A DNA stretch of 64,000 nt from Bacteroidia bacterium (lineage in GTDB: Bacteria > Bacteroidota > Bacteroidia > Chitinophagales > Saprospiraceae). Shown here in pieces: positions 29,063-38,264 of the stretch. Where the stretch lies: contig JAUIEA010000002.1 in NCBI GenBank assembly GCA_030429045.1, positions 1-64,000 of the forward strand, written 5' to 3'. Under the pieces are notes generated by a model. That model did no database searches. It worked only from the letters and a program-made list of their open reading frames with translations, and was not told the DNA's origin. A program made the translations under genes and the position numbers. Position 1 is the first letter of the stretch, and each line of letters opens with the position of its first letter.

Positions 29063-29566
29063 CTATTGGATACGCACACCGACCGTGGCAAACGAAAGGC
29101 CCTGCTGTCCCATCGTCGAGTTCATAATTCCTTCAAACAACGGTTCAGGGCAATTCTCGGGGATCTTCCATTCAATGAGGAAATTCGATCCCGTTCCACC
29201 TGAAATATCGAGCTCATCAATTATGATCTCTGTCGTTTCCATCGGGGCCAGATACACCGGGTGCTCAAAGTAGGTTCGCACCGGATTCCCATGCGTGTCA
29301 AAATATTCTGCCTTGAGCAGATAGATGGTATCCTGGTCACTTGTGTTGCGCATACTCACCATGGCCGTGAGATTATGGGTCTTATGCTCTGAAGTACTGT
29401 AGATCTGAGAATAGATTGACAGATAGGTCTTCCCGTATTCCAGGGAATCAAGGCTGCTGATCTCTGCTCTCCTTTTCGCCCAGTTTTCAGGATTGATTGA
29501 GCTGATCTCGTCCGTTTGCATGCACCCCGCAAAGAGGAGGACTGTCCATGCCAGTATGTATCTCAT
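29063..29566 (-). CDS. DUF3124 family lipoprotein
   Basis: Lipobox LLFAGC; YLSIYSQIYS, MRNTSDQDTIYLLKAEYFDTHGNPVRTYFEHPVYLAPMET. Confidence 0.8.
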   Translation of the reverse strand: MRYILAWTVLLFAGCMQTDEISSINPENWAKRRAEISSLDSLEYGKTYLSIYSQIYSTSEHKTHNLTAMVSMRNTSDQDTIYLLKAEYFDTHGNPVRTYFEHPVYLAPMETTEIIIDELDISGGTGSNFLIEWKIPENCPEPLFEGIMNSTMGQQGLSFATVGVRIQ

Positions 29567-30020
29567 ATCTGCAAATTTACATTTCAACTTACTGAAACCT
29601 TTATCCAGGAAATCGTTCATGTGCTTTTTCGCCTGTCGACGAATGATTCTAAAGATACGTCAGGATCTTTGCCCCATTCCTCATGGTGCCGCATTGTAAA
29701 CCTGGTTCTCCTTCCTGGTATCACAAAGACTCATCCTGACGGTCAGAAAGCCAGCCGGCATCACTTCTCACAGGCTCCCGGGCCTGTGTCACTCCCGGAC
29801 TCGGAGAGTCACCGGCCTCTTCAATTCAGTTGGCCCCCGCCAAGCCTCGTGACAAAGGCGAAGGATAATCCAACCGGCTCCCTGAACCAGAGCTGAAGCG
29901 CTGATCGAATCGATCTGGATCGGGTAAAGCCAAAAGTCCATCCTGAATTCCCGTTCATCCGGCATCTGGTGCAGTGCTCGGATACCAGTTCCTGTCAAAA
30001 TCGTATTTTCAAGGCCTGAC

Positions 30021-33000
30021 ATGTGTAATGCCCTCCGCTATAGAGCCTTTCTGCTGGCCATTCTCTTCCCGATGGCCCTCTCTTCCCTTGCCCAATGTGA
30101 TCAGAATTATGACTGGGCTGTCTGGGATGGATTCACGGGTATGGAAGCCACTGGTACCATCTCCACCCCGAATGGCCCGATCTCGGTCAGCATGACCACC
30201 AACTACACCTTCGACTCCACTCCGGGAATATACAACTACGGCGTTTTCAGCGCCTTTAACGATCCTCCTCCCAACAATACTGTTCCACGGACCACCTGGG
30301 CATCCGGTCCGGGAGGTGAGACCACCATGTGTTTTTCAGAGACCGTCTCCAATCCTGTCCTCCTTCTCAGTTCCGTTGGCAACCCCGGCCTCCCTGTGAC
30401 CCTGGAATTCTCCCTGCCCTATCAGGTCGTCTTTGATGGAGGCGGCATGACCTGGGTGAACAACACCACTCTCATTGGCCAGGAAGGCTATGGGATCATT
30501 GTCTTTCCCGGTGACTTTGATTGCGTCACCATCTATTCCTCCACTCCTGAAAACTATACGAACATCACCTGGGGAATAAACCCGCCCCTTTTTGAAGTTG
30601 AGATCGAGGGCGACACTGTGGCCTGTGTCAGCACCACACTGACCGCCTCGGGAGGACTGACCTACCAGTGGGATGGCGGGCAAAATCCAAACTCTCCCAG
30701 CAACACCTTTACGGAAAGTGGCCAGTACGGGTTGACGGTGACGGATGCAGACGGATGTGAGGTGATCACCTCGATCATGGTGACCATTCATCCGGAAGCA
30801 CAGGAAAGTCTCGAAGCCGCCATCTGTGAAGGAGAGAGCTATCTGTTTGATGGCCAGTTGCTCGATCAGCCCGGCTATTACGAAGCCTATTTGCAAACCC
30901 AATTCGGCTGTGACAGCATTGTCGGCCTGCTCCTGGATGTCTGGCCCGTGCATTGGGAAGATCTCACCGAGACCATTTGTGAGGGAGAGTTCTATCTCTT
31001 TAACAATGATGCCCTCGATCAATCCGGATTCTACATTGCAGAGCTCCAGAATATCCAGGGTTGTGACAGCACCGTCACCCTGGAACTCATCGTCCTGCCC
31101 ACCTCGACTGAAGCCATCGATCTGCAGATCTGCGAAGGGGAATTCCTGGATTTTCACGGACAAACCCTGACCGATCCGGGAATCTATACCGCAGATCTCC
31201 AGAACAGTTGGGGTTGTGACAGTACGGTCATTCTTTCCCTGGATGTCCTGCCATCGATCACAACACCAGTAGAGGTCGATCTGTGCACCGGCGATTATTA
31301 CATCTTTGCCGGAGATACCCTGACCCAGCCGGGCAGCTACCAGGCCGACCTGCAAACCCAGGACGGATGCGACAGCACCCTGTTGCTGACCCTGGACGTC
31401 CTGCCTGCAACCTCCTCCAATATAGCCTCTGCCATCTGCCAGGGCGCGTCCTATGTCTTCCATGGAGATACCCTCTCCTCCGCGGGAACCTACTCCTTCA
31501 CCCTGGCCAATCAGGCCGGCTGTGACAGTATCATTACCCTGGAACTGCAGGTAAATCCGGCACCCTCCATCGTTCTCCAGGCTCAGATCTGTTCCGGGCA
31601 GACCTACCCCTTCCAGGGCATGGACCTCAGTACACCCGGCATCTATACCGCAGACCTGCAGACCAGCCTGGGTTGTGACAGTACCATCCAGCTCACCCTC
31701 GATGTCGTGGCGGTGATCCAGGAATCTGTGGAAGCAGCAATCTGTCAGGGATCAACCTATTCCTTCAACGACCTCGACCTTTCTGCCCCGGGGACCTATA
31801 TGGATACTCTCCTGTCCGGCGGCGGGTGCGACTCGGTCGTCACCCTGACACTGGATGTCTTGCCTGATCCGACCACTGATCTGAATGCTGCAATCTGTGA
31901 AGGAGACAGCTATGACTTTCAGGGAGATTTGTTGACCACCACAGGGCAGTATATGGAAGTTCTTTCCAGCTGGACGGGATGCGACAGCACCGTTACCCTG
32001 GACCTGACCGTACACCCGCAGGCAACCACCTCACTACAGGCCCAGATCTGTTCCGGACAATCCTTCTACTTCGACGGGCAATCCCTGACCAGTCCCGGGT
32101 CTTACATCGCCGATCTGCAGACCGCCCAGGGTTGTGACAGCACGGTCAACCTGACACTCCAGGTGGCTACCATCCTGGAAACATCCCTGGATGCCGCCAT
32201 TTGTGCCGGGGAATCCTACCTGTTTGGCACGGATCAACTCACCACTCCCGGGATCTATCTGGATTCCCTTTCTTCATCGGGCGAGTGCGACTCCCTGGTC
32301 ACCCTGAACCTGGCCGTCTATCCGGATGTCACTGAAGAAACCAGTATGGCCATCTGCCAGGGAGAACAATTGGTCTTCGAAGGAGATACACTGTCCACCC
32401 CCGGGCAGTACAGCGCTTTATTCCAAACCATCCATGGCTGCGACTCGACCCATATCCTGAACCTTGCCATCTATCCCACCTACGACCAGATCGACATCGT
32501 CCAGGCCTGTGATGTATATACCTGGCCGGTCAATGGACAGACCTACACCCAGAGCACCACATTCACCTCAAATGGCCAGACCATCCATGGTTGTGACTCC
32601 TCCCGCCAGCTCATCCTCACCATCCACCCCTCCTGGACAGATGTGGACAGCGTGACCACGAATAGTGCATCCTATATCTGGCCCGTAAATCAGGTCAGCT
32701 ACGGGCAGTCCGGCACCTATTTCGCCAACAGTACGACTGCGGCGGGTTGCGACTCGGTACACATCCTTCATCTGACCCTGGTACGCACCGGAATCTATAT
32801 CCCGACTGCCTTTTCTCCCAATCAGGACGGCATAAATGACCGGTTTACGATTTATGGCGGGGAAGATCTGGCCCTGATCGAATCCATGACCATCTACGAT
32901 CGCTGGGGCAATAAACTGGCCACCTACGCTGACCTGCCTCCTGGCAATCCGGAGTTTGGTTGGGATGGAAAAAGCCGGGGCATCTTCTTGGATCCAGGTG

Positions 33001-33080
33001 TCTATATTTTTACGGGGAGCCTGTTGATGTCCGATGAAAGCCAGCGGTTTGTGAAGGGGGAAGTGACACTGGTGAAGTGA
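30021..33080 (+). CDS. Large secreted repeat protein with T9SS type B (gliding-motility-associated) C-terminal domain
   Basis: C-terminal IPTAFSPNQDGINDRFTIYGG...MTIYDRWGNKL...FGWDGKSRG..LDPGVYIFTG; ~51-aa repeats. Confidence 0.92.
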   Translation: MCNALRYRAFLLAILFPMALSSLAQCDQNYDWAVWDGFTGMEATGTISTPNGPISVSMTTNYTFDSTPGIYNYGVFSAFNDPPPNNTVPRTTWASGPGGETTMCFSETVSNPVLLLSSVGNPGLPVTLEFSLPYQVVFDGGGMTWVNNTTLIGQEGYGIIVFPGDFDCVTIYSSTPENYTNITWGINPPLFEVEIEGDTVACVSTTLTASGGLTYQWDGGQNPNSPSNTFTESGQYGLTVTDADGCEVITSIMVTIHPEAQESLEAAICEGESYLFDGQLLDQPGYYEAYLQTQFGCDSIVGLLLDVWPVHWEDLTETICEGEFYLFNNDALDQSGFYIAELQNIQGCDSTVTLELIVLPTSTEAIDLQICEGEFLDFHGQTLTDPGIYTADLQNSWGCDSTVILSLDVLPSITTPVEVDLCTGDYYIFAGDTLTQPGSYQADLQTQDGCDSTLLLTLDVLPATSSNIASAICQGASYVFHGDTLSSAGTYSFTLANQAGCDSIITLELQVNPAPSIVLQAQICSGQTYPFQGMDLSTPGIYTADLQTSLGCDSTIQLTLDVVAVIQESVEAAICQGSTYSFNDLDLSAPGTYMDTLLSGGGCDSVVTLTLDVLPDPTTDLNAAICEGDSYDFQGDLLTTTGQYMEVLSSWTGCDSTVTLDLTVHPQATTSLQAQICSGQSFYFDGQSLTSPGSYIADLQTAQGCDSTVNLTLQVATILETSLDAAICAGESYLFGTDQLTTPGIYLDSLSSSGECDSLVTLNLAVYPDVTEETSMAICQGEQLVFEGDTLSTPGQYSALFQTIHGCDSTHILNLAIYPTYDQIDIVQACDVYTWPVNGQTYTQSTTFTSNGQTIHGCDSSRQLILTIHPSWTDVDSVTTNSASYIWPVNQVSYGQSGTYFANSTTAAGCDSVHILHLTLVRTGIYIPTAFSPNQDGINDRFTIYGGEDLALIESMTIYDRWGNKLATYADLPPGNPEFGWDGKSRGIFLDPGVYIFTGSLLMSDESQRFVKGEVTLVK
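30819..32781 (+). repeat. Tandem coding repeats: 11 canonical ~51-aa units plus 2 diverged units
   Basis: Each unit reads xICxGxxYxFxGxxLxxPGxYxxxLQxxxGCDSxVxLxLxVxP. Confidence 0.9.
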
Positions 33081-33182
33081 GTTATGGAGTTAAGGTACTG
33101 TGTTTAAATCCTAGCATATTCAGGGTTATCTTCTAACTTTAACACTTACAAGGAAGGTGCTCTTTTGAGCCATCTATCCCGT

Positions 33183-33209
33183 GTAGCTCCGATGTCACAT
33201 CGGAGCTAC
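33183..33209. repeat. 27-bp perfect palindrome overlapping the IS110 transposase stop codon
   Basis: gtagctccgatgt-c-acatcggagctac; reverse strand encodes V-A-P-M-stop. Confidence 0.85.
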
Positions 33210-34271
33210 TTCTAATTCTAAGACGGCTGCTCGGTTTGCCGATCGTTCTGCTTGATATCTTGTTTTATCAAAGCGTTCATCCCTCTTCCAAAGTGTGTAT
33301 ATCAACACCAGCAGTTTGCGTTGTATAGCTACAACTGCTTTCATCTTGATGCCCCCGGTTCGTATCACTAATCGTAGATACAAACTGTAAAATGGCTCCA
33401 CTTTACTTCCTATCATACTTAGAGATGGCATATATAGTGCGGCTCGTATTCTTGCATTTCCTTGTTTGGAAATTTTCGTTTTTCCGGTGAATTTTCCGCT
33501 ATTATTTTCGACTACATCATATCCGGCATAACTGACTAACTGTTTGATCGATGTAAATTCTTCAAATCCATTTGTCTCGGAGACTATTATCAAGACGGTG
33601 AGTACCCCAAGGCCCTTGACAGATTCTGCTATTTGACTAATCTTTCTAAAAAACGGCTCATTCTGTTTTGCCAATTCTATCGCTTTCGCCTGAGCTTTGT
33701 CAATTTCTGTGTTCAACTCCTTGATCATCCGACGCAAGGAACGCTCTGCCACGCGTTCTTCGGCTGCCGCATGCTTTAAGGCGTGAAGCTGATTTTCAAA
33801 CTGCACCCGAGCCGCAATCAAGGCTTTACGATGACGCAACAGTGTTCGGATCGAATGAATCTGCGGACTAATTGGCTTCCAGCGGATCAGCTTGCGCTCG
33901 CATGCCATTTGGGCAATACCCCGTCCATCCAGCTTGTCATTCTTCGACTTATGGCCAATGGATTGAATGTACTTCTTGACCCGCTTTGCCAATTCCAAAC
34001 ACACGGGGAAGCCCTTAGAATGAAGATGGTACAACAAGCCTTCATGATACACTCCGGTCACTTCCATCAGGATCTGCCAGTCGAGGGTCTTTTCCTTTCT
34101 GTTCTTTTCCAACCATTCCACCAGTTCGTCAAAACCCTTCTTCGAATTTTTAAACTGACGCTGGGCGATAACTTTAAACTCACCTTCCTGAGTATATCCA
34201 CCCAGACATGCATGGAAAGTGTCCTTACTCATGTCCAATCCCAATCCATAACGAATCCATCTTGTTGCCAT
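33195..34271 (-). CDS. IS110 family transposase (DEDD recombinase)
   Basis: GLDMSKDTFHACL, MEVTGVYHEGLLYHLHSKGF, NDKLDGRGIA, SETNGFEEFTSIKQLVSYAGYDVVENNSGKFTGKTKISKQGNARIRAALYM. Confidence 0.95.
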   Translation of the reverse strand: MATRWIRYGLGLDMSKDTFHACLGGYTQEGEFKVIAQRQFKNSKKGFDELVEWLEKNRKEKTLDWQILMEVTGVYHEGLLYHLHSKGFPVCLELAKRVKKYIQSIGHKSKNDKLDGRGIAQMACERKLIRWKPISPQIHSIRTLLRHRKALIAARVQFENQLHALKHAAAEERVAERSLRRMIKELNTEIDKAQAKAIELAKQNEPFFRKISQIAESVKGLGVLTVLIIVSETNGFEEFTSIKQLVSYAGYDVVENNSGKFTGKTKISKQGNARIRAALYMPSLSMIGSKVEPFYSLYLRLVIRTGGIKMKAVVAIQRKLLVLIYTLWKRDERFDKTRYQAERSANRAAVLELEVAPM

Positions 34272-34846
34272 AGTCTTTACGATTTAAGAAATGAAGACTA
34301 ATCGAAAACCCCTCTTCACCTTTTCTCATAATTGATCCCGGATATCAATAGCTTCGATTGATTCCATCAGTACTGTTCAGGCTCTAAGAGAGAACCAGGC
34401 AGGTCTTACCTCAACTCGTATATCAGTATCTTTACCGTATTTAGGAGTAAAATGTGTTTACCTGCCCGGCTTCGATTCATCCTGATCAAGATGAACCAAA
34501 TTCTCTGCTTTTACAAACATATGAGGAGTTAAGGAGAAAATACGCGAAGCCACAGCGACGCGAAAATCCATTCTCGAAAATGGTTATTTCGTTATTGAAT
34601 TACTGCCACGGCAGTCTGGATTCCGAATTCTGGCACCCTTCTCAAGATTGGACCAAATAGTTGAGAAGTGGAGGAGATAAGGAGTCGAGGAGCAAATCAC
34701 AATAGTCCGAAGGCTTGGGATACGGATCCAGAACTTTTAATCCAGATCAAAGTATGTGGGCATCCCCAAAAAGCGGGATCATCTGGGCACGAAATTCTCT
34801 GCTCATAAATACAAATACATTATTTTGATTCGGTCCAGGTTGGTGA

Positions 34847-34927
34847 ACCCTGGAGGGGTTCAAAAAAATAGCCCCGGGCTGTGCCCGGGGTATTTATATG
34901 GTTTGTAATCAACCCTGAAGGGGTTGA
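34847..34927 (-). repeat. 81-bp dispersed hairpin module, copy 2 (inverted relative to 15383-15463)
   Basis: accctggaggggttcaaaaaaatagccccgggctgtgcccggggt...atcaaccctgaaggggttga. Confidence 0.85.
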
Positions 34928-35278
34928 AGATCTCCCGATCAATATGAAAAATGCCCCTGAAACCAGATGGGTGAGCTTCTTCGTCAGAGCAAGGTGCTAT
35001 TTCGAATAAAGTAGGACATGAGTCAAAATAATACCTTACTGAAATCTCGAAATACGAATCCTGAACTGGGTTAGGGAGATCATTCCGGGGTAATTTTAAC
35101 CAGGATAAAAGAGTTTTAGATCACCCTTTACACAAGCGCAAGTAGCCCAGGGGTTCCTGACCGCCGGAGGAGGTTAACCCTGGGAACAATCGAATCGGAA
35201 GCATGTAAATGGTTTTAACCATTTACCCAGCCAACATGACATTCAAAATAATTACACCCCCGAGTTCAGGAATGCACA

Positions 35279-38068
35279 TCAGGCATTCACCGCCCCCTCC
35301 TTATACTTCCCTTTGCTCTTCCGGATCCGCACGGCAACGACCTTGTACTCCGGACACATGGCCTCGGAGTCGTGCTCGTCGGAGGTCAGGTTGTTGACCA
35401 TGATCTCCGGGAAGTGGAAAGTTGTACTCAGGACTCCCGGCCGCACTTCGTCGGTCACCTTGGCCTTGATATCCACCTTCCCCCGGGGTGACTCCACACA
35501 GATCATATCTCCGTCATTGAGGCGATAGGCGGCAGCATCATCCGGATGGATCATCAACGTGTCCTCGGTGAGGATCTCCACGTTTCCGGTCCTGCGCGTC
35601 ATGGCGCCACAGTTGTAATGTTCCAGTTCGCGGTTGGTGGTGAGAATGAAGGGATAGTCCTTCTGATTTGTCAGCAATTCCCCACTCTCACGCCAGTCAA
35701 AGAATTCGAAAAATCCTTTCCCCCGCTTGAAGGTCTCTCCATGCAGGATCTGGGTGTCCTTGCCATCCGGGGTCACCGGCCATTGCTTACCGTTATCGCC
35801 CAATTCTTCCCAGCGGATGCCGGCAAAGAAGGGCACGATCTGGGAGATCTCTTCCAGGACACCAGCTGCGGTATAATCCGCTTGCTTGTATCCCATCCGG
35901 TTCATGATGTCGGCAATGATCTGTCCATCCGGCTTGGTGCCGGGTAATGGCGGGATGACCGCATTGACCCGTTGCACCCGGCGTTCGCCATTGGTAAAGG
36001 TGCCGTCTTTCTCCAGGAAGGAGGAGGCCGGCAGGACCACATCCGCCAGCTTGGCGGTCTCGGTCATAAAGAGTTCCTGAACCACCAGCAGTTCGAGATT
36101 CTCGAGCGCCCTGGTCACCTTGGCGGTGTTGGGGTCCGTCTGGACAACGTCTTCTCCGATGAGCCAGAGCGATTTGAGGTCGCCTGCGATGGCTGCATCG
36201 AACATTTCCGGGATCTTGTACCCATCACCACTCGGCTGGGGCACCCCATAGTGTTTGTTGTATCGCTCGATCACCTCTGGCTTGGTCAGGTCGAGGTATC
36301 CGGCACCCTGATGAGGCTGGCAACCCATGTCTGCCGCCCCCTGCACATTATTCTGGCCACGAAGCGGGTTTACACCTACGCCAGGCCGACCGATATTGCC
36401 GGTGATCATGGCCAGGTCGGCGATCTGCATCACGGTAAACGTACCCTGGGTATGTTCGGTCACGCCCAGTCCGTGCCAGGACATGGCATTCGGTGCAGTC
36501 GCATAGGCGATGGCTGCTGCTTCTACATCCTTCCGATCGACGCCGGTCACCTTTTCGGTCTCATCGAGATTGATTCCCAGGATGCCTGCTTTAAACTCAG
36601 CATATCCCTCTGTCCGGGTATCCACAAAGTTCTGGTCCACCAGGTCATTGGTGATGATGTAATACAGGAACATATTCAGCAGGGCTACGTTGGTGCCCGG
36701 CCGCAGTGCCAGGTGGTGGGTGGCATACCGGGCCAGTTCGGTCCGCCGAGGATCGATCACGATGGTGGTCTTGCCCTTCATGGCAAACTGCTTGAGCTTG
36801 GCCCCGGTCACCGGGTGCGCATCCGTCGGGTTGGCGCCGATCACCAGGATGCAATCGGTGTGCTTGATATCGGCGACCGAGTTGGTGGCCGCTCCTGTGC
36901 CGAAGGTCCGCTGCATGCCCAGGGCGGTAGGAGAGTGGCAGACGCGGGCACAACAGTCGATATTGTTCGTTCCGATGACACTACGGATAAACTTCTGCAT
37001 GAGGTAGTTTTCCTCATTGGTCGCCCTGGCAGAGGAGATGCCGGCGATGGCATCCGGTCCGTGGTTGGTGCGAATGTCGGTCAGCTTGTTGGCAATAAAA
37101 TCATAGGCTTCATCCCAGGTAGCGGGTTCGAGGACGCCATTGCGTTTGATCAACGGTGTGCGAAGGCGATCGGGGTGATCGTAGAAGTGGAAGGCATACC
37201 GACCTTTCAGACAGGTGTGCCCCTGGTTGACCTCGGCATCATACGGTGCCTGAATACTCAGGATCTCACCACTGGTACTGGAGACTTCCAGGTTGCAGCC
37301 CACACCACAGTAGGTACAGACGGTCCGGGTCTTTTCGGTGGCACGAACGGATTTAGACTGGTACACATCCGAGATGGCGGAGGTCGGAAAAGCCTGGGCA
37401 CAGGCACCACAACTCACACAGTCCGATTCAAAAAAGGACTGGTTCATGCCCTTGGCAATGACGGAATCAAATCCGCGACCGGCCATGGTCAGGACCATCT
37501 GGCCCTGCACTTCATCACAAGCACGGACACAGCGGTAACAGTTGATGCATTTACTCAGGTCAGACACCATATAGGGGTGACTGAGGTCCTTTTCCCGATC
37601 CAGGTGGTTGGCCCCTTCGGGGTAACGCACATCCCGGACACCGACCATGGCCGCGACATCCTGGAGTTCGCAATTGCCGTTCGCCTCACAGGTCAGGCAA
37701 TCCAGGGGGTGATCCGTCAGGACCAGCTCGATAATGTTTTTTCGGACCCGTTGTACGTTGGCACTGTGCGGTGAAATGTGCATCCCGGAGGCCATGGGGG
37801 TATGACAAGAGGCTACTGTCCGTGCTGAACCGTTGGCCTGCATCGCCACATCCACACTGCACACCCTGCAGGAGCCAAAGGCTTCCAGGTTGGGCGCATC
37901 ACATAGGGTCGGTACAAAGTCTTGTCCCTTGTGTCGGCGAAGGAACTGGAGGACGGTCTCACCGGGGATCAATGAATAGGGGCGGCCGTCGATATAGGCG
38001 GTGCTGGCACCATTGCCATTCAGCTTGGTGGTATCAGCGACGTCTTTGGTCAGTGTGGTTGGTGTCAT
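35279..38068 (-). CDS. NAD-dependent molybdenum formate dehydrogenase, alpha subunit (NuoG-like N-terminus plus catalytic domain, Cys form)
   Basis: N-terminal 2Fe-2S/4Fe-4S ferredoxin region; VCTYCGVGCNLEV; CCARVCHSPTALGM with Cys where Sec forms have U. Confidence 0.92.
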   Translation of the reverse strand: MTPTTLTKDVADTTKLNGNGASTAYIDGRPYSLIPGETVLQFLRRHKGQDFVPTLCDAPNLEAFGSCRVCSVDVAMQANGSARTVASCHTPMASGMHISPHSANVQRVRKNIIELVLTDHPLDCLTCEANGNCELQDVAAMVGVRDVRYPEGANHLDREKDLSHPYMVSDLSKCINCYRCVRACDEVQGQMVLTMAGRGFDSVIAKGMNQSFFESDCVSCGACAQAFPTSAISDVYQSKSVRATEKTRTVCTYCGVGCNLEVSSTSGEILSIQAPYDAEVNQGHTCLKGRYAFHFYDHPDRLRTPLIKRNGVLEPATWDEAYDFIANKLTDIRTNHGPDAIAGISSARATNEENYLMQKFIRSVIGTNNIDCCARVCHSPTALGMQRTFGTGAATNSVADIKHTDCILVIGANPTDAHPVTGAKLKQFAMKGKTTIVIDPRRTELARYATHHLALRPGTNVALLNMFLYYIITNDLVDQNFVDTRTEGYAEFKAGILGINLDETEKVTGVDRKDVEAAAIAYATAPNAMSWHGLGVTEHTQGTFTVMQIADLAMITGNIGRPGVGVNPLRGQNNVQGAADMGCQPHQGAGYLDLTKPEVIERYNKHYGVPQPSGDGYKIPEMFDAAIAGDLKSLWLIGEDVVQTDPNTAKVTRALENLELLVVQELFMTETAKLADVVLPASSFLEKDGTFTNGERRVQRVNAVIPPLPGTKPDGQIIADIMNRMGYKQADYTAAGVLEEISQIVPFFAGIRWEELGDNGKQWPVTPDGKDTQILHGETFKRGKGFFEFFDWRESGELLTNQKDYPFILTTNRELEHYNCGAMTRRTGNVEILTEDTLMIHPDDAAAYRLNDGDMICVESPRGKVDIKAKVTDEVRPGVLSTTFHFPEIMVNNLTSDEHDSEAMCPEYKVVAVRIRKSKGKYKEGAVNA

Positions 38069-38264
38069 TGGTAACAGGTTTGACAGAAAAGCTTTTCAAG
38101 TTAGGGGAATCCGTTGATTTTCCCTAAAAACCAGGCCTTTCTTATTGTTTTCTAACCGTTTGTCTGCTTCAGATAGCCGAAGCGTGACTACGGTTTTTTC
38201 TGTTTCATTTGCGATCCAAACGAGGTATTCATTCCTCTCCTCAACTCCTCCCCTCCTAGACTCC

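Larger units (their letters stand above)
33183..34480 (-). mobile_element. IS110-family insertion sequence (boundaries approximate)
   Basis: Intact transposase plus ~200 nt non-coding upstream; ends not resolvable without a second copy or an empty site. Confidence 0.6.

Noticed and set aside
29789-30022. 77-aa reverse ORF upstream of the type B T9SS protein
   Set aside because: No recognisable domain or start context; not supported as a gene.
30819-32781. Regularly spaced repeats considered as CRISPR or non-coding satellite
   Set aside because: Units are ~153 bp, in frame and only similar at protein level; they encode T9SS cargo repeats.
34454-34660. 68-aa forward ORF next to the IS110 element
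   Set aside because: No domain, lies in low-complexity intergenic DNA with GAGTTAAGGAG-type words; probably chance.
35972-37774. 600-aa forward ORF opposite the formate dehydrogenase alpha gene
   Set aside because: Antisense open frame caused by codon composition; the reverse-strand protein carries all expected motifs.
37300-38068. Selenocysteine insertion in the formate dehydrogenase
   Set aside because: The catalytic position is encoded as Cys (CCARVCHSPTA) with no in-frame TGA, so no SECIS is expected.
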